From Anaerolineae bacterium (lineage in GTDB: Bacteria > Chloroflexota > Anaerolineae > Aggregatilineales > Aggregatilineaceae), in contig JAHDWP010000005.1 of assembly GCA_023382715.1 (NCBI GenBank), positions 1 to 64,000 of the forward strand: DNA of 64,000 bases, given 5' to 3'. The translations under genes and the position numbers were made by a program. Positions 33,842-42,836 of the stretch are shown piece after piece. The notes beneath the pieces were generated by a model, which saw only the letters and a list, made by a program, of their open reading frames with translations, was not told the DNA's origin and did no database searches. Position 1 is the first letter of the stretch; every line of letters starts with the position of its first letter.

Positions 33842-34263
33842 CTGGCTTGCTGATGCGGCAGGAGCGGTCGGCCCACGAGTCGGGCAGCTCGCCGGCGCTG
33901 GCCAGCATGTCGCGCGTCCTGGTGATCGAGGCTCATCCCGACGTGCGCGACGCGCTGCGCGTGCTGTTGCAACGGCAGCACACCGCGCCGCTGGAAGTGG
34001 TGGGCATTCTGGACACGCTGGACAGTCTGCCCGACATCATCGCGCGGCTGCGGCCCGACCTGCTGCTGTTGGACTGGGAGCTGGCGGCGTCGCAGAAAGC
34101 CACCCTGGCGACCATTCGCGCGCGCTTTCCTGGCGTGCACATCCTGGCGCTGAGCGTCAAGCCGGAGATGCGCCAGACGGCGTTGAGGGCCGGCGCGGAC
34201 GCTTTTGTGAGCAAGGGCGAGCCTGCCGACGGCCTGTTGCAGGCGCTTGTTGCGCTCACGTAA
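33838..34263 (+). CDS. Stand-alone receiver-domain protein
   Basis: A protein of up to 141 residues with one CheY-like receiver domain: VLVIEAHPDVRDAL (acidic pocket), phospho-acceptor Asp in LLLLDWELA (about 79), conserved Lys in FVSKGEPADG. There is no output domain. The GTG at 33838 overlaps the ligase stop (GTGA), implying translational coupling; an internal ATG at 33907 (MSRVLVIEA) would give the bare domain but has no ribosome site. The acidic pair is E-x-x-x-D rather than DD. Its kinase and role are unknown; co-translation with KamA and the ligase is unexpected. Confidence 0.7.
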   Translation: MTGLLMRQERSAHESGSSPALASMSRVLVIEAHPDVRDALRVLLQRQHTAPLEVVGILDTLDSLPDIIARLRPDLLLLDWELAASQKATLATIRARFPGVHILALSVKPEMRQTALRAGADAFVSKGEPADGLLQALVALT

Positions 34264-34413
34264 GCTGCGAGAGGTCCCGCTGAGTTCCTCTGATCGGAAA
34301 ACCCTATCTCCGGCTGTTGACAGCGGGCTGCGCGCACAGCCCGCTGTTGTTTGCGCGCCGGGTGGCGGGGTATGCTAACTGCACCTGGTGTATCTGGTGA
34401 GGAGAGGCAAACT

Positions 34414-34944
34414 ATGACGCTCGCTGCGGTCGCCCTGGCCCTGGCAATTTTCGGACTGCGCCTGATCAACAACGCCATCAGCACGGTGCGGCTGGTGGTG
34501 CTCAACCGCGACCAGCGCCTGCTGGCTACTGTGCTGGCCGTCTTCGAGTCGCTGATTTTCGCCCTCTCGCTCGGCCCCGTGCTGGCCGACCTGGGCAACA
34601 TCCTCAACCTCTCCGCTTATTGCGGCGGCTACGCCCTGGGCGGCTATCTGGGGCAGGTGATCGAAGCGCGCTACGTCACGTCGTTCATGACGGTCAATAT
34701 CATCGTGCCTGGCCGTGTACACGCCATCGCCGAGAGCCTGCGCCAGCGCGGGTTTGGCGTCACCGAGACGGTCGGCGAGGGGGCCAGCGGCGTGGTGACG
34801 ACCCTGCGCAGTGTGGTCAATCGCCAGGACGTGGGCAGCCTGATCAACGTAGTGCGCCACGAGCATCCCGACGCCTTTGTAACGGTCGAAGAGGCGCGCG
34901 CCGTGCAGCGCGGCTGGCTGCGCGCGGCCCGCCCGGCGCGCTGA
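34414..34944 (+). CDS. UPF0316/DUF5698-family membrane protein
   Basis: A 176-residue protein with about three hydrophobic N-terminal segments (residues 2-20, 33-52, 55-80) followed by a soluble domain of about 80 residues (NIIVPGRVHAIAESLRQRGFG...). This arrangement matches the UPF0316 family, whose function is not established. GAGGAGAGG precedes the ATG. It lies 150 nt after the receiver gene. Confidence 0.75.
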   Translation: MTLAAVALALAIFGLRLINNAISTVRLVVLNRDQRLLATVLAVFESLIFALSLGPVLADLGNILNLSAYCGGYALGGYLGQVIEARYVTSFMTVNIIVPGRVHAIAESLRQRGFGVTETVGEGASGVVTTLRSVVNRQDVGSLINVVRHEHPDAFVTVEEARAVQRGWLRAARPAR

Positions 34945-34980
34945 GCGCCTATCTTGGAGTTGGGCGTTGCGCGGTGAAAG

Positions 34981-35014
34981 AGACTTCCGCAGGCTTCGAA
35001 GCCTGCGGAAGTCT
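34981..35014. repeat. Perfect 34-bp palindrome, AGACTTCC family variant
   Basis: The 17-bp arm starting AGACTTCCGCAGGCTTC is followed with no spacer by its exact complement. It lies between convergent genes (UPF0316 protein and transaldolase) and could end both transcripts. Confidence 0.85.
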
Positions 35015-35031
35015 GCTGAAGTGCGCGACGA

Positions 35032-35670
35032 TCAGCCGGTGGACTGCATCGAGGCGTTGAACTCCTCGATGGCCTGCTGGGTGAAGGGATGATCGCCCAG
35101 GGCCAGGATCAGGTCGAGCGGCAGGGTGATGTGGTGCGCGCCGGCCAGCAGGGTGGCGACGACCTCGTCCATCGTCTTGAGGCTGGCGGCGAGCACCTGC
35201 GTCTGCGTGCCGTTGAGGATGCGCACCATGTCGCGCACGATGGCCACGCCGTCGCCAAGCTGCCGGGTGAGTCGGTTGACGTAGGGCGCCACGTACTCGG
35301 CGTTCACCTGGGCGGCCAGGTAGGCCTGAGCCGGGCTGGCCACCGCCGTGACCAGGCACTCGACGCCGGCCTCGCTGAGCTGGGCGACCAGCCGCATATT
35401 CTCCGTCGTGCCCGGAATCTTGATCACGACCTTGTCCGGGCGCAGCTCGTGCGCTTCCCAGGCCTGGTCGAGCCGCTCAGCCAGCGAGTGGGCGGTCACC
35501 TGGTAGAACACCGGGCCGTCCACCAGGTCCACGATCTCGGTCAGCACTTCCAGGCCGGGGCGGCCCGTGCGGGCGATGTGCGTCGGGTTGGTGGTCACTC
35601 CCCCGACGAAGCTGAGCTGCAGGGCGCGCTTGATCTCATCAATCTGCGCCGAATCCAGAAAGATGCTCAT
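35032..35670 (-). CDS. Transaldolase / fructose-6-phosphate aldolase-like protein
   Basis: A 212-residue class I aldolase of the small transaldolase (FSA/TalC) type. The Schiff-base lysine is K84 in VVIKIPGTTENMRL; N-terminal MSIFLDSAQIDEIKRAL and GGVTTNPT, and EYVAPYVNRL at about 125-134, are family hallmarks. It should cleave or form a C3 unit from a ketose or transfer dihydroxyacetone. The start is set by the conserved MSIFLDSA; a frame continuing to 35748 has no support. Transcribed alone. Confidence 0.85.
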   Translation of the reverse strand: MSIFLDSAQIDEIKRALQLSFVGGVTTNPTHIARTGRPGLEVLTEIVDLVDGPVFYQVTAHSLAERLDQAWEAHELRPDKVVIKIPGTTENMRLVAQLSEAGVECLVTAVASPAQAYLAAQVNAEYVAPYVNRLTRQLGDGVAIVRDMVRILNGTQTQVLAASLKTMDEVVATLLAGAHHITLPLDLILALGDHPFTQQAIEEFNASMQSTG

Positions 35671-36113
35671 GGTGTTGACAACCCTCACCGTGTATTGCTG
35701 AGAACCTGAGACAGAGTATAGCAAACAATCAGGGCGCAGCAGAGCCACGCCCCGCCCAACGGTATAGCTCGCGCTGGGGGCGAAATGCCTGAACCGCAGC
35801 GGCGCAGCGGGCGCGGAGAAGACCTTAAGCGGTCGTAGGGAAAGACCTGCGTCTGCGATTTACCGCACCCCTAAATCCCCTCTCCACACGCAGAGAGGGG
35901 ACTTGACCGCACAGCGACTCCCCCTCTCTGTAAACGGAGAGGGGGTCGAGAGATGAGGTTTCTGTATGGTCTCTAACGCCTTCTCTCCGCGCTACCTTTT
36001 TGCTGCGCTCTCTGCGCCTCCGCGGTGACCGTTCGCCCCGGAAATGAGACATACCCCGCCAACTGCCAAAACTGGCCGGGCTGATCTGGCGCGCCGGCGC
36101 GGGCGGCGCCCCC
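35671..36113. other. Gene-free gap; candidate promoter and hairpin repeats
   Basis: Minus-strand TGCTATACT (35723-35715), an extended -10, lies about 45 nt before the transaldolase ATG. Further right are CCCCTCTCCACACGC / AGAGAGGGGA and CCCCTCTCTG / CGGAGAGGGG hairpins (about 35877-35946). No gene is seen. Confidence 0.4.
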
Positions 36114-36974
36114 TTAGCCCTTGATCGCGCCGGCGACCAGCCCGCGCGTGATGAAACGCTCCAGCAGCAGGCCCACGATGATCACCGGCAGCACGGCGGT
36201 GATGGCCAGCGCCGAGATATACCACCACTCCACACCGCGCTGCGTGTTCTGCCCGGCGATGTACACCGGCAGAGTGATCGCGTTGAAATTGGTCAGCATC
36301 AGCGCGTAGAGGTATTCGTTCCACGAGAAGACGAACGAGAAGATGGACACCGAGGCCAGGCCCGGCGCGCTGAGCGGCAGCACAATGCGCATGAAGGCCG
36401 TCCAGCGCGAAGCGCCGTCCACGCGGGCGCTCTCCTCCAGGTCTATGGGCAGGCCGTTGAAGAAGTCGCGCATGATCCACACGGCGAAGGGGATGTTGAA
36501 CATCGTGTAGGCGATGATCAGCCCGATGTGGGTGTCAATCATCCCCAGGTTCGCGTAGGCGATGAGAAACGGCACGACGAACAGCGCCGGTGGCAGAAAG
36601 CGTTGCGAGATGATCCAGAAGGCGATGTTATCATTGCGCCAGTTCAGCTTGGGCCAGCGGTAGCGGAAGCGCGACAGCCCATAGCCGGCCATCGCCCCGA
36701 TGAACACCGCGCCGACAGTGCCGCCCGACGCCGCGATCAGGCTGTTGCGGAAGTGCCGCCAGGTCACGTCGCGGCGCATGTTGAGCAGGTAGTCCCAGTG
36801 CTCGGTGGTCGGCTCGAAGTCGTAGAACGGGACGTATTTGGGCAGTCGCAACACGTCCAACTGCCGCTTGAACGACGTGGTGCCCAGCCAGTAAAAAGGG
36901 AAGAGCACGATAAAGCACCAGAAGATAACTACTGCGTAGAGCAGAATGGACTGCCCGATGGATCGGCGCGTCAT
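36114..36974 (-). CDS. Sugar ABC transporter permease, MalG type
   Basis: A 286-residue inner-membrane permease of the family-1 carbohydrate importer type, with about six hydrophobic segments beginning [19 protein letters not shown] (10-28). The cytoplasmic EAA loop, which docks the ATPase, is [20 protein letters not shown] (about 186-205). GGGAGGAAG precedes the ATG. It lies 12 nt after its partner permease. No ATPase gene is in this operon, so a shared MsmX-like ATPase encoded elsewhere must serve it. Confidence 0.9.
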   Translation of the reverse strand: MTRRSIGQSILLYAVVIFWCFIVLFPFYWLGTTSFKRQLDVLRLPKYVPFYDFEPTTEHWDYLLNMRRDVTWRHFRNSLIAASGGTVGAVFIGAMAGYGLSRFRYRWPKLNWRNDNIAFWIISQRFLPPALFVVPFLIAYANLGMIDTHIGLIIAYTMFNIPFAVWIMRDFFNGLPIDLEESARVDGASRWTAFMRIVLPLSAPGLASVSIFSFVFSWNEYLYALMLTNFNAITLPVYIAGQNTQRGVEWWYISALAITAVLPVIIVGLLLERFITRGLVAGAIKG

Positions 36975-36986
36975 GGCTCTTCCTCC

Positions 36987-38009
36987 CTAGGCTGCGCGCG
37001 GCACGGCGCGGCGCCCCACCGCCAGGAAGGCGGTGGCGAAGATGATGACCAGCACCAGCAGCACGAACGAGATCGCCGCTGCGTAACCATAGTTGCCGAA
37101 GGTGAGCGCCGTCTTGTAAATATACATGGTCAGCGACTCGGTGGCCGACCCTGGCCCGCCGCCGGTGGTCACCACGATCACGTCAATGATCTTGAAGATC
37201 TCCAGCCCGCGAATCAGGATGACCGTCATAGAGAGCGGCAGCAGGATGGGGAAGGTGATACGCCAGAACATCTGCCACGACGACGCGCCGTCCACCCGCG
37301 CCGCCTCGTAAATGTCGTCGGGGATGGACTGCATCCCGGCCAGCAGGATCAGCGTCACGAACGGGATCCACTGCCAACTATCCATCAGGACGATGGAAGC
37401 GCGCGCCCAGCGTCCGTCGGTCAGCCAGGGGATGATCGGGTCCAGTTGGGAGCCGATCAGCGGCAGGTCGGCAATCCATTCCACGATATGACGCCACAGA
37501 TCGGCGATGGGCGAGCGGTAGGAGTCGAACATCATGCGCCCGGCGTAGGCCACCACGACGGGCATGGTCATCATGGGCATCAGAAAGATCACCCGCACCA
37601 CTTTGCGCCCGATGAAGTCCTGGTTGAGCACCAGCGCCAGGGCCATGCCCAGGATGAACTGCACGGTCACGCCTACAAAAACATAGTACATGGTGTTGCG
37701 CGCGGCGGTGTGCAGCCGCTGGTCGTCGAGCAGACGGCCATAGTTGCGCAGCGTGACGCTGAAATCCATCCCCAGGAATCCCCCGCCCGCCGTCTCAGTC
37801 ATGGCCGCTTCGCGCGCAGTGGTGGAGCCGCCGCGCAGGATGTCGGTGAAGCTGATGCCCAGCGACCAGAAGAGGGGGAAGATCGAGAGCGCGAGCAGGA
37901 CGATGACCGCCGGAGATAAGAAGACGCGCTTCATGATGCGATCTTCGCGGCTGATGTCCATGATCTCTACCTGCTTGCCATCTTCGGTCGGCTTCTTAGT
38001 TTGCTGCAA
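36987..38009 (-). CDS. Sugar ABC transporter permease, MalF/UgpA type
   Basis: A 340-residue partner permease with about six membrane segments starting at [19 protein letters not shown] (about 29-47) and the EAA loop [20 protein letters not shown] (about 232-251). The frame begins with TTG at 38009, which has a strong GGAGAGGAGAG site 5 nt upstream; an ATG at 37961 ([12 protein letters not shown]) has only a weak AGGT, so the TTG start is likely. It lies 225 nt downstream of the binding-protein gene, with hairpins between. Confidence 0.88.
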   Translation of the reverse strand: MQQTKKPTEDGKQVEIMDISREDRIMKRVFLSPAVIVLLALSIFPLFWSLGISFTDILRGGSTTAREAAMTETAGGGFLGMDFSVTLRNYGRLLDDQRLHTAARNTMYYVFVGVTVQFILGMALALVLNQDFIGRKVVRVIFLMPMMTMPVVVAYAGRMMFDSYRSPIADLWRHIVEWIADLPLIGSQLDPIIPWLTDGRWARASIVLMDSWQWIPFVTLILLAGMQSIPDDIYEAARVDGASSWQMFWRITFPILLPLSMTVILIRGLEIFKIIDVIVVTTGGGPGSATESLTMYIYKTALTFGNYGYAAAISFVLLVLVIIFATAFLAVGRRAVPRAA

Positions 38010-38176
38010 GGCGCACTCTCCTCTCCATCACTACCCCAACAGGCGAAGTGAGTCTGAAGATTGATGTTGCTGCGCTTATTGTAGCACCAAGTGCCACAGC
38101 GAAGGGTAGTGACGTAGCGCCTGGCGGCACCTTACCTGACATACGCCGAGCACCAACGCAGCAATGCTATAGCAGG

Positions 38177-38234
38177 GTAGGGGCGTATCGCATACGCCCC
38201 TACGGAAAACGTCCTGCTTAGCCAGCGAACTGGC
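38177..38234 (-). promoter_or_regulatory. Two hairpins after the binding-protein gene
   Basis: Immediately after the stop is GCCAG-TTCG-CTGGC on the minus strand (38234-38221), a stable UUCG tetraloop stem. Then comes a GTAGGGGCGTAT palindrome (38203-38177, 12-bp stem, 3-nt loop). No T tract follows. They may protect the binding-protein mRNA or partly terminate it. Confidence 0.5.
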
Positions 38235-39719
38235 CTAGCCCGTCCAGCCTACCGACGCGCGGTACTGGGCCAGCTGGCTTTCGCGGCCATACCGGTTGGT
38301 GATCTCTTCCCACTGCGCGGCGGCGTTGTCCAGCGCTTCCTGGGCGCTGATCTCGCCGGCGATGGCGCGGGTGATCTCCACGTCGAGCGTCTGCTGATAC
38401 TCGGGCGTGCCGACGATGCGCAGGTCGAGCACAGCGTTCGGGTGGGCGATGCCGGTCAGGATGGCGTCCAGGTAGTCCTTGGCGCTTTCCTCGTCGAAGC
38501 CGGCGTCAACCCACAGGTCGAGAGCCTCGAACTGGCTGTAGCGGGCCGGGTTGATGCCCGTGCCGCCGGTGACCGCCAGGACCTTGACCAGCTCGGGCCG
38601 GGCCATGAAGGCCGCGAAGTCCAGCGCCGCTTCCTTCACGTCGCTGTCCGCCGCCACACCGATGATCCAGCCACCGAAGGCGATGAAGGGGGCCGTGTTC
38701 ACGCCCTCTTCTGGCGTCACCCACTCGCCGGCCTCGTAGTCCCAGTACTGATCGCCACCAGGCAGCGGAGCGAAGCCCACGTCGCCCTTGACCAGCGACA
38801 CATTCTCGTCAATAGAGATAGGCCCGACATCGCCCCAGTCAATGTTGAAGACCGACAGGCCAGCCGGGAAGTAGTTGCGGGTGTCGGCCACGTCCCAGTT
38901 GATCTGCTCTGGCGGGCCGAGCCTGGTGCTCAGCATGTAGTCTTCGAGCGCCTTGACCCAGCCGGGATTGTTGACCTGCGGGGTCATGTCGTCGCAGCTA
39001 AAGAAGAAGCAGGGGTTGCCGGGGACCTTGCCATAGCCGGCAGCGTGCGAGAAGTAGACATAGAAGGCCTGGGTGCCGCGCTTCTGCGCTTCCATCACGC
39101 CGAAGATGGGGGCCGCCATGCCAGCGGTCTCGACGGTCTTGCCGTTGAAGAACGCGGCGATGTCGTAGTACTGGCTCCAGCTCTTCGGCTCGGCCAGCGG
39201 ATAGCCGTACTCGGCCTCGAAGTCAGCCGCGTACTCGCCGCCATCCACCAGGTCCTTGCGGTAGTACAGCATGTGCGAGTCACCGTCGTAGGGCAGGGCG
39301 TAGATCGTGTCGCCCCAGGCGATGATCCGCTCGCGGTAGAGCGGGATGACATCGTCCATATCCACCGCGTCCAGGATGTCCTGGGGGATCGGCTCCAGAT
39401 AGCCGGGGGCCATGTAGTCGCCCGCCCAGGCCGCCGGGAAGACCAGCATGTCATAAGCGCCGGAGCCGGTCGAGAGGGCGGTCACCGTCTTCTCGAACAG
39501 GTCGTTCCAGGCGAACTGCTGCAGCTCAACATCGCCGCCGGTCAGCGCTTCCCATTCGGGGGCGTAGTCTTCGATCGGGCCGCCGATGGAACGCCCTTCC
39601 TGGGTCACCACGACGACCTTCATGCCTTTGAACGGCTTGTCTTCCTGGGCGACGGCGGTAGGCACGAGTCCCACGACCAGGACCGCGATGATCAGCAGCA
39701 CGACGAGTCTCTTGCTCAT
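38235..39719 (-). CDS. Extracellular solute-binding protein, family 1 (sugar)
   Basis: A 494-residue binding protein. Signal peptide residues 1 to about 24 (MSKRLVVLLIIAVLVVGLVP.., cut after AVA). The mature part is a large type II fold (GMKVVVVTQEG; YALPYDGDSHMLYYRKDL; FGGWIIGVAADSDVKEAALDF). Length is longer than MalE, within the range for this family. GGAGGAA precedes the ATG. First gene of the importer operon, downstream of the GntR gene. Ligand unknown, perhaps an oligosaccharide or a sugar acid. Confidence 0.88.
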   Translation of the reverse strand: MSKRLVVLLIIAVLVVGLVPTAVAQEDKPFKGMKVVVVTQEGRSIGGPIEDYAPEWEALTGGDVELQQFAWNDLFEKTVTALSTGSGAYDMLVFPAAWAGDYMAPGYLEPIPQDILDAVDMDDVIPLYRERIIAWGDTIYALPYDGDSHMLYYRKDLVDGGEYAADFEAEYGYPLAEPKSWSQYYDIAAFFNGKTVETAGMAAPIFGVMEAQKRGTQAFYVYFSHAAGYGKVPGNPCFFFSCDDMTPQVNNPGWVKALEDYMLSTRLGPPEQINWDVADTRNYFPAGLSVFNIDWGDVGPISIDENVSLVKGDVGFAPLPGGDQYWDYEAGEWVTPEEGVNTAPFIAFGGWIIGVAADSDVKEAALDFAAFMARPELVKVLAVTGGTGINPARYSQFEALDLWVDAGFDEESAKDYLDAILTGIAHPNAVLDLRIVGTPEYQQTLDVEITRAIAGEISAQEALDNAAAQWEEITNRYGRESQLAQYRASVGWTG

Positions 39720-40031
39720 AGTAAAAATTCCTCCGGTGTGCTAACTACAGACTCTGTGAGATTGTGCAACGGATTCAGGCTTGCGTCGGGCAACTTGCGG
39801 TGAAGATTTTTGAATGGCGGCCTCCTTTCCGTGGCCTGTGTGACCGCTGAGATGGGTGCGTTGGATGGCAGGTGCGCTGACAAGGGGTGACACTCGCCGC
39901 TACAGAGCACCATCACGCGGACGCTGAACGCGCTCTTACTTGACTTCGGCATAGATCAGCGTATACGAAAACCACTTCGCTGTAAAACGGTTTGGGCGTG
40001 AAATCGAAGCGCCAGTTTCACGCGCGGGCGC
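39720..40031. other. Gap between GntR and binding-protein genes
   Basis: No gene is seen. A possible minus-strand -10 TATACG (39967-39962) follows TTTTAC by about 16 nt. Arms AAACC/GGTTT flank that stretch. Nothing else stands out. Confidence 0.3.
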
Positions 40032-40874
40032 TCAACGGGTGAGCGGACGGACTTTGTTGCGGTAGACCACTCCGCTGCCCCACATCACGCCGGCCAGGTG
40101 ATTGTCCAGGGCGGCCTGTCGGTCGCCCGGCGTGCGGATGCGCAGCAGCTCGACCTCGAAGCGCGTGCGGTCGCCGCGATGCAGCGCGTGATAGTACTCG
40201 ATGGGTGTGCCATCGCTCAGGTAGCTCACGCTGTCGAGCATGATCAGCGGCGCGCCTTTCTTTACCTGCAACAGCTCGGCTTCGATCTCGTTGGCGGCCA
40301 CCGCCTCCACCGTGCGGTGGCCACGCGCAATGACGATGCCGCACGCTTCATCCAGGAAGGCGTACAGCGATCGCCGCGAGAGATCAACGTCCAGCAGGGC
40401 CGGGCAGACGGCGTGCGGGATATAGGTGGTCACAAGCTGGATGGGTTCGTCCTGGATGAAGCGCAACCGCTCGATGACGATGATCGGCGTCTCTGCCGCC
40501 ACACTCAGCCGTTCGGCGACGCGGCGGCTGGCCGGCACCGCCTCCTGGCGCAGAATGCGCGCCGTTGGAGTATAGCCCTGCTCGACCATATCCTGGTAGA
40601 AGCCGGTCAGCTTCTGCACCAGGCTCTCGCTGATCTTGGGTGGAGCGGCGAAGGTCCCCTTGCCCTTCAGGCGCGTCACCAGGCCGTGCTGGGCCAGATC
40701 GCTGAGCGCCTGGCGGATCACCGGGCGGCTGACGGCGAACATCTGGCACAACTCTGGCTCGCTCGGCAGGCGGTCGCCGGGTTGCCAGGTGCCCGCCTGC
40801 AGGTGTTCGCGCAGCGCGTCGCGCACCTGGATGTGGTAGGGAATACCGTTGGTGCGATTAATTGAGAAACTCAA
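40032..40874 (-). CDS. GntR-family regulator with UTRA domain (HutC/FarR type)
   Basis: A 280-residue transcription factor. The N-terminal winged helix (about 8-75) reads YHIQVRDALREHLQAGTW, LPSEPELCQMFAVSRPVIRQAL and LVTRLKGKGTF, diagnostic of GntR. The UTRA ligand domain (about 95-240) has PIIVIERLRFIQDEPIQLVT and GTPIEYYHALHRGDRTRFEV. It probably senses a sugar phosphate and controls the importer and the divergent catabolic genes. The start is set by MSFSINRTNGIPYHIQ. Confidence 0.9.
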   Translation of the reverse strand: MSFSINRTNGIPYHIQVRDALREHLQAGTWQPGDRLPSEPELCQMFAVSRPVIRQALSDLAQHGLVTRLKGKGTFAAPPKISESLVQKLTGFYQDMVEQGYTPTARILRQEAVPASRRVAERLSVAAETPIIVIERLRFIQDEPIQLVTTYIPHAVCPALLDVDLSRRSLYAFLDEACGIVIARGHRTVEAVAANEIEAELLQVKKGAPLIMLDSVSYLSDGTPIEYYHALHRGDRTRFEVELLRIRTPGDRQAALDNHLAGVMWGSGVVYRNKVRPLTR

Positions 40875-40892
40875 TGTCAGCCGCCTGTTATC

Positions 40893-40921
40893 TTGTCATT
40901 ACAGGTGCTTGGCTGTATTAT
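40893..40921 (+). promoter_or_regulatory. Promoter toward the dehydrogenase operon
   Basis: TTGTCA (40893-40898), 17-nt spacer, TATTAT (40916-40921). It overlaps the minus-strand gntR promoter. The leader to ATG 41164 would be about 235 nt. Confidence 0.45.
40900..40917. promoter_or_regulatory. Candidate GntR operator dyad
   Basis: TACAG-N8-CTGTA lies within the spacer of the plus-strand promoter and touches the -10 of the minus-strand promoter, so one bound regulator could block both. The dyad is short and unproven. Confidence 0.4.
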
Positions 40922-40945
40922 AGACTAAACTGATGCGCTCTGCAA
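40917..40945 (-). promoter_or_regulatory. Promoter of the gntR gene
   Basis: Minus strand TTGCAG (40945-40940), 17-nt spacer, perfect TATAAT (40922-40917), about 45 nt before the gntR ATG. Confidence 0.6.
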
Positions 40946-41163
40946 CTGGTTGCTGGGGCGGCGTGTGAAGGCTGACCGCGACGCGCCGGGCGGGGGTGAG
41001 GTCAGCCAGGGCGCTGCTCTGCTGCGCCCCTACCGCCTGACAGGTTTTGCACGCACCCGGTCGCTGGGGCGAGTCTCTGCACCGCTGTTCCGCTGGCCGG
41101 GCATGTGACCGTTGTGCCGTGAGGCATCCAGGCTGCCGCGCGCAGCAAAGAGAGGGAGATCGG

Positions 41164-42123
41164 ATGACATTCCGCGTGCTGGTCACCGCGCGATCGTTCT
41201 GCACGACGGACGGGCCGCATCATGAGTATCTGAGCGCCAATGGCTGCGCCACCGATCTGCGCCCGCCCGATCACCCGCTGGGCGCGGCGGAGCTGGCCGC
41301 GCTCATCCCCGGCTACGATGGCGTGATCCTGGGGCTGGACGCCTGCGACGCCTCGGTCATCGCCGCCGCCGACCGGCTGCGCGTCATCTCGCGCTACGGG
41401 GCCGGCTACGACAAGGTGGATGTCGAGGCGGCGACCGCGCGCGGCATCGCCGTCACGACCACGCCCGGCGCCAACCGCATCGCCGTCGCCGAGCTGGCCA
41501 TCGGGCTGATCTTCAGCCTGGCCCGGCGCATCCCCCAGGTGGCCGCCAACGCCCGCCAGGGCGTCTGGCAGCGGGCGCAGGGCTGGGAGCTGACCGGCAA
41601 GACGCTCGGCCTGATCGGGCTGGGGGCGATTGGCCGCGAGGTGGCCCTGCGCGCCGTCGCGCTGGGGATGCGCGTGGTGGCCCACGACCCGTATGTGATG
41701 GGTGAAGTGGAGGGCGTCCGCCTGGTGGAGCTTGGCGCGCTGCTGAAGCAGGCGCATATCGTCTCGCTGCACTGCGCGGCGACGCCCGAAACGGAGAACC
41801 TGATCAACGCCGAACGCATCGCCCAGATGCGCGATGGGGCGTACCTGGTCAACACGGCGCGCGGCGAGCTGGTGGACGAGACGGCGCTGCACGACGCGCT
41901 CGCCTCTGGCAAGCTGGCCGGCGCGGCGAGCGATGTCTTCCGCCACGAGCCGCCCGCCGGCAGCCCGCTGCTGGCGCTGGACAACTTCATCGCCACGCTG
42001 CACATGGGCAGCACCACCGCCGAATCTGTCGCGCGCATGGCCTTCATGTCCGCGCAGAACCTGGTCGCCGTGCTCAATGGCGAGCCGTGCGAGTTTGTGC
42101 TCAATCCCGCTGTTTTGAAATGA
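41164..42123 (+). CDS. D-isomer-specific 2-hydroxyacid dehydrogenase
   Basis: A 319-residue NAD(P)-dependent dehydrogenase of the SerA/GyaR group, oxidising a 2-hydroxyacid or reducing a 2-ketoacid. NAD site: LIGLGAIGREVAL (about 152-164). Catalytic Arg in NTARGELVDE (about 235), Glu in RHEPPAGSP and His in TLHMGSTT, which replaces the more usual HxGG. GAGGGAG precedes ATG 41164. First gene of the plus-strand sugar set; the GAGGAGGTGA site of the next gene overlaps its stop. The real substrate is probably a sugar acid. Confidence 0.85.
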   Translation: MTFRVLVTARSFCTTDGPHHEYLSANGCATDLRPPDHPLGAAELAALIPGYDGVILGLDACDASVIAAADRLRVISRYGAGYDKVDVEAATARGIAVTTTPGANRIAVAELAIGLIFSLARRIPQVAANARQGVWQRAQGWELTGKTLGLIGLGAIGREVALRAVALGMRVVAHDPYVMGEVEGVRLVELGALLKQAHIVSLHCAATPETENLINAERIAQMRDGAYLVNTARGELVDETALHDALASGKLAGAASDVFRHEPPAGSPLLALDNFIATLHMGSTTAESVARMAFMSAQNLVAVLNGEPCEFVLNPAVLK

Positions 42124-42134
42124 GGAGGTGACTG

Positions 42135-42710
42135 ATGACTGCCTATCTGCCCCCCTTCACGCACCTGGTCAATCTACAGGATGGCACGATCCCCACTGCG
42201 CCGCTGGTGCAGCAGCGCCGCCTGTCCGACATGCGCGGGCTGTACGCCGATCCCGCCGCTGAGTACGCGCTGATGGCCGCCAACCCGCTGATCTACGAGG
42301 TCTATGAGGCGGCGCAGAATCCGAAGGAAGCCGGGCACCTGCTCTATTCGACGACGGTCATCCGCCCCGGCAAAGTCGGCGACGAGTACTTCATGACCAA
42401 GGGGCACTACCACGCCAGGGGGGAGTGCGCCGAGCTGTATTACGGGCTGCTGGGCGAGGGCTATCTGCTGCTCCAGACGCCGGAGGGCGAGGTGAATCTG
42501 CAGCGCATCGTGCCCGGCGCGGCGGCCTACGTCCCGCCTTACTGGGGCCATCGCACGATCAACACGGGGGCGGAGAGCTTCGTTTTCCTGGCTGTCTACC
42601 CGGCGGACGCGGGCTATGACTACAAGACCATCGCCGAGCGCGGCTTCGCCTCGATCCTGGTCGAGCGCGACGGCGCGCCGGTGCTGGTGCCCAACCCGCG
42701 CTACGGGTAG
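42135..42710 (+). CDS. Cupin-type glucose-6-phosphate isomerase-like protein
   Basis: A 191-residue cupin of the archaeal-type phosphoglucose isomerase family. The metal motif is TKGHYHARGECAELYYGLLG (about 89-108) with the two His and a Glu, and the third His lies in YWGHRTINTG (about 138). A strong GAGGAGGTGA site precedes it, 11 nt after the dehydrogenase. It should isomerise an aldose 6-phosphate to the ketose; the exact sugar is open. Confidence 0.85.
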   Translation: MTAYLPPFTHLVNLQDGTIPTAPLVQQRRLSDMRGLYADPAAEYALMAANPLIYEVYEAAQNPKEAGHLLYSTTVIRPGKVGDEYFMTKGHYHARGECAELYYGLLGEGYLLLQTPEGEVNLQRIVPGAAAYVPPYWGHRTINTGAESFVFLAVYPADAGYDYKTIAERGFASILVERDGAPVLVPNPRYG

Positions 42711-42733
42711 CGGGGAGCGGGGGGACGGAGATC

Positions 42734-42796
42734 AGACTTCCGAAGTCTCGCAGACTTCGGAAGTCTACAAGGGCGCAGCAGAGCAGCGCCCCTACG
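42734..42796. repeat. Palindromic AGACTTCC element with adjacent GGGCGCAGCAGAGCAGCGCCC motif
   Basis: The 15-bp arms 42734-42748 and 42752-42766 have loop CGC. The motif GGGCGCAGCAGAGCAGCGCCC follows at 42771-42791. The same two motifs stand near each other at 50586-50662. Confidence 0.75.
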
Positions 42797-42836
42797 TGCA
42801 CGGTACCTGATCTCACGTGTTGAAGGGAGGGGAATC

